Assembly (NCBI GenBank): GCA_020433785.1
Contig: JAGRCC010000617.1
Span: 1-6,274, forward strand
Direction of reading: 5' to 3'
Source of the DNA: Anaerolineae bacterium
Lineage (GTDB): Bacteria > Chloroflexota > Anaerolineae > 4572-78 > J111
Length of the DNA stretch: 6,274 bases
The notes beneath the pieces were generated by a model. That model made no database searches and had not been told where the DNA came from. It saw only the letters and a list, made by a program, of their open reading frames with translations. The position numbers were made by a program, and so were the translations under genes. Below are positions 1-5,970 of this stretch, in pieces (position 1 is the first letter of the stretch; each line of letters begins with the position of its first letter).

Positions 1-108
1 TTGCGTCTTACATAACAGGCCTTACGCAGCATCGAATTGGGAGGCTCAAACATTGTTTTTCAAGGTGAAGACAAGGTGATGGTGAATTTGAAATGGACCA
101 TACCAGTT

Positions 109-152
109 GAAGTCGAAACGAAGTCGAACTGAAGCGCGAACGAAACGAGCGT
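109..152 (+). repeat. Degenerate 11-bp tandem repeats beginning GAA
   Basis: Successive 11-base units read GAAGTCGAAAC, GAAGTCGAACT, GAAGCGCGAAC and GAAACGAGCGT; the next 11 bases again start GAA. The first two share nine leading bases, while the later ones are only partly similar. The 11-base period shifts the reading frame at each unit, so this is unlikely to be a coding repeat. Confidence 0.4.
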
Positions 153-180
153 GAAATTGAAAACGGAATCCAGGCAGAGC

Positions 181-207
181 TCGGGATCGAGGTCGATTTC
201 GGGATCG
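181..207 (+). repeat. Pair of 9-bp direct repeats
   Basis: TCGGGATCG occurs at 181-189 and again at 199-207, an 18-base period. The flanks CTCGG (180-184) and CCGAG (211-215) are also complementary. No function is assigned. Confidence 0.35.
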
Positions 208-324
208 TTACCGAGATGTTATCGATGTTGAACACCGACGATGCTAGTGGAACGTGTGGACTGGGTAAGTTCCTGTTAATGACTATTTAGTTGTGCCAGG
301 CAAAGTGGACAGCCAGCACCAAAG

Positions 325-386
325 AAGATTAACCGGCAAAAGCCGGCTATCTTGGTTTGAACCAAGTTACCATTTTGAGACGGTAA
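325..386. other. Three tandem hairpins in the left intergenic region
   Basis: The three are CCGGC-AAAA-GCCGG (333-346), CTTGGT-TTGA-ACCAAG (351-366) and TTACC with a ten-base loop and GGTAA (367-386). The first can be extended by AAGAT (325-329) pairing with ATCTT (349-353), which overlaps the second stem and so excludes it. The pattern could be a structured RNA or regulatory region. I recognise no known riboswitch or tRNA in it, and the transcribed strand is unknown. Confidence 0.45.
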
Positions 387-459
387 GATAAGACTAGCAG
401 TCCGGTGAGGCTTTACTTGTATCTAATAACAAAAAAGGAAGTTAGAGAAGAACTAAAAT

Positions 460-471
460 TTCAACGTTGAA
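460..471. repeat. 12-bp palindrome TTCAACGTTGAA
   Basis: A perfect dyad in AT-rich intergenic sequence, of the size of a dimeric regulator site. No adjacent promoter or gene start supports an operator role. Confidence 0.3.
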
Positions 472-649
472 TAATAGAGGTGTTTTGAGAAATATTTTAA
501 CAAGACTCAAAAGTGTAGATTAATGCCCCGGAAAGTTTGAAATTAATGTAACGAATGATCGTTAAAGAAACAATATTATGCCTCATAGAGTACTACAGAT
601 TACCCGTCTTGTCAATACTTGGTCACAAAATCTAACCAAATATTTATAA

Positions 650-661
650 TAGCTCGAGCTA
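650..661. repeat. 12-bp palindrome TAGCTCGAGCTA
   Basis: A perfect dyad 45 bases beyond the last stop codon of the operon. It could be an operator or chance; no T-run follows on either strand to make it a terminator. Confidence 0.3.
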
Positions 662-689
662 AATAACGTAAAGCTAAGTGGCATCAATT

Positions 690-705
690 GGGGCTGAATT
701 GCCCC
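690..705 (-). terminator. Weak hairpin directly after the last stop codon
   Basis: GGGGC (690-694) and GCCCC (701-705) pair around a six-base loop, immediately beyond the TAA of the surface-protein gene. The stem is only five pairs and no T-run follows on the minus strand (AATTGATGCC). It is the only candidate for the operon end close to the stop, and a poor one. Confidence 0.3.
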
Positions 706-1878
706 TTAGTATCTGATTTTGAGGGGGTTGACGTTCTTCAGCGGGTGTCGACTCAGGTGGCGGTGTAGAATGTTTTGGGATTTTGGGGGTGGTAAAGGGT
801 TGTAAGGGGAGGGGGTGGGCAGGTCAGAAGCGATCGGGGTTTCCCGAAGACGGTCTGGAGTGGGGGTATCTAACGATGGGGTTGGGACAGGTGTCTCAGC
901 CGGTTCACTCGTGGGGGATGGGGTATTGGTTGAAACAGGAGTGGACGTTGCGGTGGGAGATGGTAGACCGGTTGGGGTGTCGGGTGGTACCGGTTCAAAG
1001 GTAGCAGAAGGGAGGAGTGTGGCAGTGGTAGTTATAGACGGTGAGGCTGTAGGGGAGTCGGTTGGTAAAATTGGGGTGAGGGTGGGAGGGACAGGCGTAG
1101 CCGATACGGTTTCAGTCGGTGTTGTGGATGGTATAAGGGTAGGCGTGGGCGATAGGGTCGCACTAGGAGTACTGGTTGGGGTAAGCGTCGTGGTAGGCGT
1201 CTCTGTTAGGGGAGGTGTTGATGTGGGTGTGACCGTGGGGGTGGGCGAGGGCGTGATCGGGGTTGGTGTTGAGGTTTTTAAGGTTACTCCGGTTCGAATG
1301 GCTATTAGGGTCGCGACCATGTCTGGACCACTTGCCGTTACAGTGACAGAAGAGGAGACCGTGGGTATCTGAGAGGCCGTTGCCGATGAAGTGACCGTTA
1401 GAGTCGGCGGGTTAATCTGGGAGGGAGTTGTTGGCGAATTAGGGGCGGTTAAACTTTCCTGAGTGGGAGTGGGTTCGGCCAAGGCCATCGGCGTAAACGG
1501 AGAGTTGGCTATGCGGTTGGGGGCTTCAAGCACAGGTGTTGCGGTCGGGTGGAGTACTGCGGTTGATGAGGGTACCGGTGGATTTACCAGTGGACCAGGC
1601 GTTTTTTTGAGCGTTGGCATCGATGCGGCTGAGTCGATCTCGCGTTTTGATAGCGTTAGAGGAACGCCCGTTGGGGTTAGAGGGGGTAGGTGAGTGGGGG
1701 TTAACGTGGGGAGGCGGTCGATCATAGCCAATTGGTCCTCATTTGACCATAAAAGGAGGCCGGTCAGGCTACAGATTAATAGAGCCCCTATAACCATCAA
1801 CCAGATTATGAAACCGGCCAACCCCAACAAGGCGTAGGTTAGTCTTAAGCGTTGCAGTGCCTGGCGTTTAAGCGTCAT
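706..1878 (-). CDS. Membrane-anchored Thr/Pro/Ser-rich surface protein
   Basis: The product is 390 residues. A basic N-terminus (MTLKRQALQRLR) precedes one hydrophobic segment at about 14-43, then SNEDQ, so it is predicted to be a single-pass protein with its N-terminus inside and the rest outside. Residues 56 to about 366 are low-complexity Thr/Pro/Ser, densest from 202 to 341 with TPT, TPS and SPT triplets. A short ordinary stretch at 186-200 (DMVATLIAIRTGVTL) interrupts it. There is no catalytic domain, sortase motif or second anchor. Such mucin-like stalks are common in Chloroflexota and often act as cell-surface spacers, possibly glycosylated. The last 25 or so residues change abruptly to a basic, His- and Arg-containing tail; a -1 reading frame at the same place continues the Pro/Ser/Thr/Glu style for 34 codons to a stop at 674-676, so a frameshift is possible. 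Function unknown; the link to the transporter rests on position only. Confidence 0.75.
   Translation of the reverse strand: MTLKRQALQRLRLTYALLGLAGFIIWLMVIGALLICSLTGLLLWSNEDQLAMIDRLPTLTPTHLPPLTPTGVPLTLSKREIDSAASMPTLKKTPGPLVNPPVPSSTAVLHPTATPVLEAPNRIANSPFTPMALAEPTPTQESLTAPNSPTTPSQINPPTLTVTSSATASQIPTVSSSVTVTASGPDMVATLIAIRTGVTLKTSTPTPITPSPTPTVTPTSTPPLTETPTTTLTPTSTPSATLSPTPTLIPSTTPTETVSATPVPPTLTPILPTDSPTASPSITTTATLLPSATFEPVPPDTPTGLPSPTATSTPVSTNTPSPTSEPAETPVPTPSLDTPTPDRLRETPIASDLPTPSPYNPLPPPKSQNILHRHLSRHPLKNVNPLKIRY
777..819 (+). other. G-quadruplex-type motif
   Basis: The plus strand has six G-runs of three to five (777-779, 785-789, 797-799, 806-809, 811-815, 817-819) separated by loops of 5, 7, 6, 1 and 1 bases, which meets the usual G3+N1-7 pattern. 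It lies on the template strand near the 3' end of the surface-protein gene. The complementary C-runs are also error-prone for polymerases and sequencers. Confidence 0.6.
856..1275 (-). repeat. Densest TPT/TPS codon-repeat stretch
   Basis: This segment encodes residues 202-341 of the surface protein, nearly all Thr, Pro or Ser in short irregular triplets. The coding strand is C-rich and G-poor, so the opposite strand is G/T-rich and gives a long, meaningless Gly/Val open frame on the plus strand. Units are degenerate at nucleotide level, so this is protein-level low complexity rather than a recent tandem duplication. Confidence 0.8.
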
Positions 1879-1888
1879 GTTTCCCGAT

Positions 1889-1894
1889 CTCCTT
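1889..1894 (-). promoter_or_regulatory. Ribosome binding site of the Thr/Pro-rich protein gene
   Basis: The minus strand reads AAGGAG with a ten-base spacer to the ATG at 1878. It sits in the 41-base gap after the transporter stop. It decides the start: the same frame stays open up to 2100, but only inside the transporter gene and without such a site. Confidence 0.75.
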
Positions 1895-1919
1895 AAATTC
1901 GTTGGGTCTCCGGTGGGCC

Positions 1920-3482
1920 TCAATAACTCAATACACCGGTTTGCGCCAGCGCTTGCAGCGTCACCCCTAACCCGATCATCGCGATAACCAGCGCACTCAT
2001 GGCCGGTACAATCTGCCACCATCGCTTGTATTTGAAAATGGGTTGCAGCCGGTAAGCCAATTGCGGTGCACGTTCGATGATTTGCCGGGCCTGAACCCAC
2101 ATAATCCCTATAGCGGTTAGAACGCCGGCTAGCCCTAAACTGAAGGCGATTACCAACAGCAGCCCAAAGCCGATCCGCTGTAAGGCAATGGCACTCAACA
2201 TAACGATCAAGGCCGAGGGACAGGGAAGTAGGCCGCCGGAGATGCCTAAGGCCAGCAAGCTTCGCCAGGTAACGGCCGATCCGTCGGCGCCAGGCGGGAG
2301 ATGGCTGTGTAAATGGTAATGATCGTGATCATGATGATGATGGTGATGATGGTGGTCGAGGTCGTGATGATGATGATGGTGGCCTTCATCGTGATGGTGA
2401 TGATGATGGTCGTTGGAATGGTGGTGATCCTTGAGCGTGAGCAGCCGTCCGCGGAACATCGACAGGCCAATCCAAACGACGGTTACCCCGGAAAGTACGC
2501 CCAGCCAGGGATAAAGCTGCTCCGGCAAAATGAAGCGGGAGGCAAATAAAGTTAAGAAGCCCACCATAAAAACGCCAAATGTATGGGTAATGGTGGTCGT
2601 CACTCCCAGAAAAAGGGCATGGCGAGCGGTGCCTCTGGCGCCAATCAGATAGGCGGCGACAATGGTTTTACCGTGTCCCGGCGTAAGCGCGTGCGCCGCG
2701 CCCCAACCAAACGCCCCAACCAACGCTAACAGCACCGCCGGCAGCGTCAACTGCTCAATTTTGATCGACTCGGTAAAGCCGTCAGCCCGTTGTGGCGAGA
2801 TGGCCGCTCCCGTTTTTTCGGCTGCGGGCAGCGTTTTGGCGGGCTCCGCTGGTAAATCCGCAGTTCCAATCGACAAAAAAATCTGACGTTGATCCGGTGG
2901 ATTGTTAAGTAAATCCTGTGGATATTGGGTTAGTCGTTGGCTGAGGCTGGCCGTGTTTAGAGCCGTGGGGCTATCCAGGCCGACGCCATCGCCGGCAACG
3001 ACGATTTCGCGCCAGCCTAGCCGTTCGGCATAGACCGTGTTCCTAAATTCTACCTGCGACGCCGCCGATAGGTCGGGGAGGGGCGCGGAAAATTGGCAGG
3101 ATAATCTCAACGTAGGTAGGCCGCCGGCTCCCGGGGCAAATTCAATAGCCGATTGGGTGAGGATTAACGCCAATGGGCGGCCATTCAGGTCCAGTTGTAA
3201 GTCGGGCCGGAGCGCCTCGCATTTTGCGGGCGTGTACGGTTCAACTTCGGGCGCATCCGGCCGGCCGTTGTGGTTCGTATCAAGCAGGGCAATCTCTTGA
3301 TAAGCCGGAATTTCAGCCATGTCAAGTACAAAATCGATCTCTATAGTGGTCTGCTGCACCAGCAGTCCGGCGTACTGATTGATCGTGAAATTACCCAAAG
3401 GATGGGCTAACACCAAGGCGGTTGAAAGGTGCAAGCCGATTACTACCAGTAGCGTGAGCGTTATCAAACGAAATTTCTTCAT
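1920..3482 (-). CDS. NicO/RcnA-like nickel/cobalt-type transporter with secreted N-terminal domain and His-rich loop
   Basis: The product is 520 residues. A signal peptide at 1-26 (ending VLA) precedes the mature start HPLGNFTIN, a hallmark of this family. Residues 27 to about 240 form an extracytoplasmic domain with an EF-hand-like loop at 68-79 (D68, N70, N72, G73, D76, E79). The membrane domain has about six helices near 246-266, 289-315, 323-343, 406-434, 438-465 and 489-512. It carries the NicO/RcnA signature HALTPGHGK at 264-272, THTFGVF at 299-305 and GLLPCPS at 417-423. Between the third and fourth helices a loop at 352-394 has 28 His in 43 residues. E. coli RcnA, a Ni/Co exporter, has a comparable His-rich cytoplasmic loop. 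Substrate and direction cannot be read from sequence: nickel or cobalt is likely, other divalent metals possible. Automatic pipelines may label it a nickel transporter or a TauE/SafE-like protein. It is coupled to the TPR gene and lies 41 bases ahead of the last gene. Confidence 0.9.
   Translation of the reverse strand: MKKFRLITLTLLVVIGLHLSTALVLAHPLGNFTINQYAGLLVQQTTIEIDFVLDMAEIPAYQEIALLDTNHNGRPDAPEVEPYTPAKCEALRPDLQLDLNGRPLALILTQSAIEFAPGAGGLPTLRLSCQFSAPLPDLSAASQVEFRNTVYAERLGWREIVVAGDGVGLDSPTALNTASLSQRLTQYPQDLLNNPPDQRQIFLSIGTADLPAEPAKTLPAAEKTGAAISPQRADGFTESIKIEQLTLPAVLLALVGAFGWGAAHALTPGHGKTIVAAYLIGARGTARHALFLGVTTTITHTFGVFMVGFLTLFASRFILPEQLYPWLGVLSGVTVVWIGLSMFRGRLLTLKDHHHSNDHHHHHHDEGHHHHHHDLDHHHHHHHHDHDHYHLHSHLPPGADGSAVTWRSLLALGISGGLLPCPSALIVMLSAIALQRIGFGLLLVIAFSLGLAGVLTAIGIMWVQARQIIERAPQLAYRLQPIFKYKRWWQIVPAMSALVIAMIGLGVTLQALAQTGVLSY
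2301..2429 (-). repeat. CAT/CAC-repeat segment encoding the His-rich loop
   Basis: Tandem CAT and CAC codons, interspersed with GAT and GAC, encode runs of six, six and eight histidines and then an alternating H-D-H-D-H-Y-H-L-H-S-H tail (residues 352-394 of the transporter). CAT and CAC are mixed rather than uniform, which indicates selection on the protein as well as slippage. Such loops bind divalent metals and commonly vary in length between strains. Confidence 0.9.
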
Positions 3483-3486
3483 GGTG

Positions 3487-3491
3487 ACCTC
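3487..3491 (-). promoter_or_regulatory. Transporter ribosome binding site overlapping the TPR stop codon
   Basis: The minus strand reads TGAGGTCACCATG: the TPR stop TGA (3490-3492) runs into GAGGT, four bases before the transporter ATG at 3482. Termination on the first gene would deliver ribosomes onto the second, an arrangement typical of translational coupling. Confidence 0.7.
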
Positions 3492-4839
3492 ATTTAATTA
3501 ATGCTGAAGTTGCTGCTAATTGTGCTAGAGTCGTTTGGGCTATCCCGACCTGTAACAGATCGAAATGGGGATTGATGGTTAACGCCTCAGTCAACAAAGT
3601 TTTGGCTTCGGTCTGCCGGCCGGCGGCGTGGGCAATCATTCCGGCGTGGTAGTACAGTTTGGCGTCTTGGGTTCCCAAGCGCATGGCTTGATCGATCATA
3701 TCGCCGGCCTGGTCGATAAGGCCGTTCTTATAGTAAGCCCAGGCGGAGGCGTCGTAGCCGTAAATATCCTGGCGTACGTCTAATTCGGTCACGGCCAGGC
3801 GGAGGGCGGCTTGGACGTTTTGACCGCGGTCGCTGTAGAAGTTGGCCAACTGCCGGTTATAGATTTGCCGGTTGATCTCGCTCAGCTTGCCGATATACCT
3901 GACCGTGTCATACTGCTGCTGGGCCTGATCGATCTGGCCGGTCAAGGTATACAAGTCGCCCAAGACGGCCAGAAATTCAGGGTTGGGAATGATGGCGGTT
4001 GAGCGTTGATAGTAATCGATGGCGGTCTGGTAATCGCCTTGAGCGGCTCGGACCTTGCCCATGCCGGCCAGACCTAAATAATAAGCGGGATGATCGGCCA
4101 GGGCAGCTTGATAATTTTGTTCGGCGCGGTCAAGTTGGCCGGTGTTGAAGTACAGTTCACCGAGCTGAAATCGATACCAAGCCAGGCTTTCACCCGTAAG
4201 CCCCAAGTTAATGGCCGAGTCAAGGGCGGCGGACATGGTGTTGATCGCTTCATCAGGGTGGCCGTGCAGCCAGGCCAGGCGAGCCAGCCGGCCATAGACC
4301 GGTGGGCTAGGGTTTTTCTCTACAAGCTGGCGATAGGCGGCCTCTGCTTCGGCATAGTTGCCCAGTTCCAGTTGAGCATCGCCCAGAGTAGCCAGGGCAT
4401 GCAGCGCTCGCGGATCAAAGTTGTAGACTCGCTGGGCCAGGTCGCGCGCTTCCAGAAAGTTATGACCGGCCAAAAGAACCGATGCTTTGAAGGCCAGGGC
4501 TAGTTCGTCGTTATCTTTGAGGGTCAAAGCGCGGTCAAGCGCGGCCTCGGCTCGCTGGTAGGCGCTGACGTCGCCGGTTTCTTGCCCCTGCCGTAGAAAC
4601 GCCGCGCCCAAATAGCTGAGGCTGATAAAGTCTCTCGGATTGCGCTCGGTTCGGGCGTGCCAGAAATCGATAAGTTCGGCGGTGGTTTTTAGGCTCATCG
4701 GCGTCTGGGCGTCAGTCAGGCTAATCGAAACGCCTTGAGTGGCCTTGGCCTGCGGCGTGTTTTGATTGAGAACCAAATAAGAGCTGCCGACAAGGGTGAT
4801 CGTGATGATCAGCAAATAAATGAGCTGGCGGTAATTCAT
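3490..4839 (-). CDS. Membrane-anchored TPR-repeat protein
   Basis: The product is 449 residues. An N-terminal hydrophobic segment at about 6-24 (IYLLIITITLVGSSYLVL) follows a short MNYRQ start and acts as an uncleaved anchor or signal, so the rest should be extracytoplasmic. The body is a run of TPR motifs: clear units at about 147-177 (LGDAQLELGNYAEAEAAYRQ), 224-252 (LGELYFNTGQLDRAEQNYQA), 256-286, 289-312, 365-392 and 394-425 (YYHAGMIAHAAGRQTEAKTL), with weaker ones at 72-107 and 115-145. TPR arrays mediate protein-protein contacts; no catalytic domain is seen. The start is supported by AAAAGGA about eight bases upstream. Its TGA stop lies inside the ribosome binding site of the transporter gene, seven bases before that start, so the two are probably translationally coupled. 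The likely role is a scaffold or assembly factor for its neighbours, which is inference from context. Confidence 0.9.
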   Translation of the reverse strand: MNYRQLIYLLIITITLVGSSYLVLNQNTPQAKATQGVSISLTDAQTPMSLKTTAELIDFWHARTERNPRDFISLSYLGAAFLRQGQETGDVSAYQRAEAALDRALTLKDNDELALAFKASVLLAGHNFLEARDLAQRVYNFDPRALHALATLGDAQLELGNYAEAEAAYRQLVEKNPSPPVYGRLARLAWLHGHPDEAINTMSAALDSAINLGLTGESLAWYRFQLGELYFNTGQLDRAEQNYQAALADHPAYYLGLAGMGKVRAAQGDYQTAIDYYQRSTAIIPNPEFLAVLGDLYTLTGQIDQAQQQYDTVRYIGKLSEINRQIYNRQLANFYSDRGQNVQAALRLAVTELDVRQDIYGYDASAWAYYKNGLIDQAGDMIDQAMRLGTQDAKLYYHAGMIAHAAGRQTEAKTLLTEALTINPHFDLLQVGIAQTTLAQLAATSALIK

Positions 4840-4862
4840 GGCGATATCCTTTTGTTCCAGAA

Positions 4863-4893
4863 TTCCGCAGGGGATAGAGTGGCCCCTGCGGAA
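4863..4893 (-). promoter_or_regulatory. Perfect 11-bp stem-loop between the DUF4331 and TPR genes
   Basis: The arms TTCCGCAGGGG (4863-4873) and CCCCTGCGGAA (4883-4893) are perfectly complementary around a nine-base loop. The hairpin sits 18 bases past the DUF4331 stop codon and 23 bases before the TPR start. On the minus strand no T-run follows it (TTCTGGAAC comes next), so it does not look like a classical intrinsic terminator. A transcript-stabilising or processing hairpin, or a leaky attenuator that sets the secreted protein at a higher level than the membrane proteins, fits better. Structure certain, function inferred. Confidence 0.8.
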
Positions 4894-4911
4894 CGGATTA
4901 ATTAAATTGAT

Positions 4912-5925
4912 TTAGTACGGTGCGGCCAGGTACGGGAAGTCGGTCAAGAACGGCGAGTCATTGGCATCGACGCAGTCGGTTGTGATGGCGCCGCCGCTGA
5001 TCAGGCCCAGTTCGGCATCGATGACATCATCGGCCAACTGGCGACCGTTCAGGAAACCGCTGGAACTGGAGGTGTCGAAGGTCAGGATATCGGGCAGTAA
5101 GACATCGGCCAGCGCATTCGCGGTGGCGTCGTCGTTGCCGAGAGCCAGCAGGGTGGCGACTACTTCATCACGGAAGTCACGTTGGTCGTTGCGGGGGTCG
5201 CCATTATTGAAGGCGTCTTTCATATTAGAGGGAATAAAGACGGTATTGATGGCCGGCCGCCCCATCCGCTCGACCTGTGTATCGCCAATTTTGATGCGCC
5301 CCCAGACGCCAATGGTAGGGTTTTGGGGCGTAGCGCCTAAAGCGGCGCTGGGCAGGTCGATGATGATGGCCGATACGTTCAACCCGGCAAAAAAGTCCGT
5401 GCCGGTGCCACCCGGACAGAAATTAAGATTATCCCGGAAGGCCACCAGATCGAAGAAGAAGGGGTCGTCAAAGACGCCGAAGCGAGCCATGCCGTTGCCC
5501 GGCTGCCAGGTTTTCATCGGAATGTTTTGATTGGTTAACCCTTCAAACAGGAGCGAGTCGTTGCCTTTGGTAATGCGTACCCTTTGAACGCCGGCGTCGG
5601 ATGTGTCAAAGAAGCGGGCTTTGATTGTTACATCTTCTTTGGCATCGCCATTATTATCGATTTGGAATTGGTAAGGTTGATCGGTGCGGAAGGTGGTTGG
5701 GCTTTGAACCCCGGCCAGCGGATTTACGGTCATAATCAAAACCGTGTTGTCAGGGTTCGAGGGTGATTGAAATGCATAAATGTCATTGATGTCGATTTGT
5801 CCATCAGTCGATACAAACGGGGCATCTAAATGATCAGCGGCTCCGGTGGGGGCTGCCGCCACACCGATAGCCAATAAAAGCGCGATCAGGCTCAACAGCC
5901 CGACGGAAATCAATAACTTTTTCAT
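4912..5925 (-). CDS. Secreted DUF4331-family protein
   Basis: The product is 337 residues with a signal peptide at about 1-25 (MKKLL, a Leu/Ile-rich core, then VAAA), so it should be exported. DUF4331 hallmarks are visible in order: DHLDAP at 31-36, DINDIYAF at 45-52, a calcium-type loop DNNGDAKED at 90-98 before a beta strand, MGRPAINTVFIP at 221-232 followed by KDAFN, GRQLADDVID at 294-303, and the C-terminal FPYLAAPY. Two cysteines (170 and 318) in the mature part could form a disulfide. The family has no established biochemical role that I know, so I assign none. Length is in the lower range for DUF4331 proteins and the gene looks intact. The start at 5925 is chosen because GGAGGT lies six bases upstream; an in-frame TTG at 5946 would place that site inside the coding region. 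It is the first gene of the cluster, 72 bases ahead of the TPR gene. Confidence 0.92.
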   Translation of the reverse strand: MKKLLISVGLLSLIALLLAIGVAAAPTGAADHLDAPFVSTDGQIDINDIYAFQSPSNPDNTVLIMTVNPLAGVQSPTTFRTDQPYQFQIDNNGDAKEDVTIKARFFDTSDAGVQRVRITKGNDSLLFEGLTNQNIPMKTWQPGNGMARFGVFDDPFFFDLVAFRDNLNFCPGGTGTDFFAGLNVSAIIIDLPSAALGATPQNPTIGVWGRIKIGDTQVERMGRPAINTVFIPSNMKDAFNNGDPRNDQRDFRDEVVATLLALGNDDATANALADVLLPDILTFDTSSSSGFLNGRQLADDVIDAELGLISGGAITTDCVDANDSPFLTDFPYLAAPY

Positions 5926-5931
5926 TGTTGT

Positions 5932-5937
5932 ACCTCC
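5932..5937 (-). promoter_or_regulatory. Ribosome binding site of the DUF4331 gene
   Basis: On the minus strand this reads GGAGGT, followed by a six-base spacer ACAACA and the ATG at 5925. It decides the start against the longer TTG-initiated frame beginning at 5946. Confidence 0.85.
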
Positions 5938-5970
5938 ACTACTCAATTAGTAAAATAAAAGGTCAGGTCA

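Larger units (their letters stand above)
1..689. other. Non-genic region left of the operon
   Basis: No gene can be supported here. Bases 1-290 are of average composition and contain degenerate 11-bp repeats and two short plus-strand open stretches in different frames (16-132 and 111-290) without starts or ribosome binding sites. Bases 291-689 are increasingly AT-rich with several stops in every frame and contain tandem hairpins (325-386) and two 12-bp palindromes. The stretch is downstream of the operon and may include the upstream region of a gene beyond the left edge. Confidence 0.6.

Noticed and set aside
8..235. 75-residue minus-strand frame starting with GTG
   Set aside because: Ser/Arg-rich composition with no ribosome site, signal or domain; it is probably the complement of the GAA-rich repeat region.
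349..368. tRNA T-arm look-alike (GGTTCAAACC on the minus strand)
   Set aside because: The loop would be six bases rather than seven, and no acceptor, D or anticodon arm can be drawn around it.
815..1372. 185-residue plus-strand open frame rich in Gly and Val
   Set aside because: It is antisense to the TPT/TPS codons of the surface-protein gene; the repetitive GVGV composition is the complement of Thr/Pro codons and it has no ribosome site.
1879..2100. N-terminal extension of the Thr/Pro-rich protein upstream of its ATG
   Set aside because: It would overlap the conserved C-terminal helices of the transporter gene; the ATG at 1878 has AAGGAG ahead of it and is followed directly by a typical basic-plus-hydrophobic anchor.
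2313..2549. Met- and Val-rich plus-strand frame
   Set aside because: Antisense of the CAT/CAC histidine repeats; the Met-rich run is simply ATG and GTG read from the other strand. The minus-strand Ile/Thr-rich frame at 2246-2470 is likewise an out-of-frame reading of the same repeat.
4090..4503. 137-residue plus-strand frame
   Set aside because: Shadow of the TPR gene, whose repeats are clear on the minus strand.
4961..5530. 189-residue plus-strand frame
   Set aside because: Lies entirely inside the well-supported DUF4331 gene on the other strand and has no protein-like features or ribosome site.
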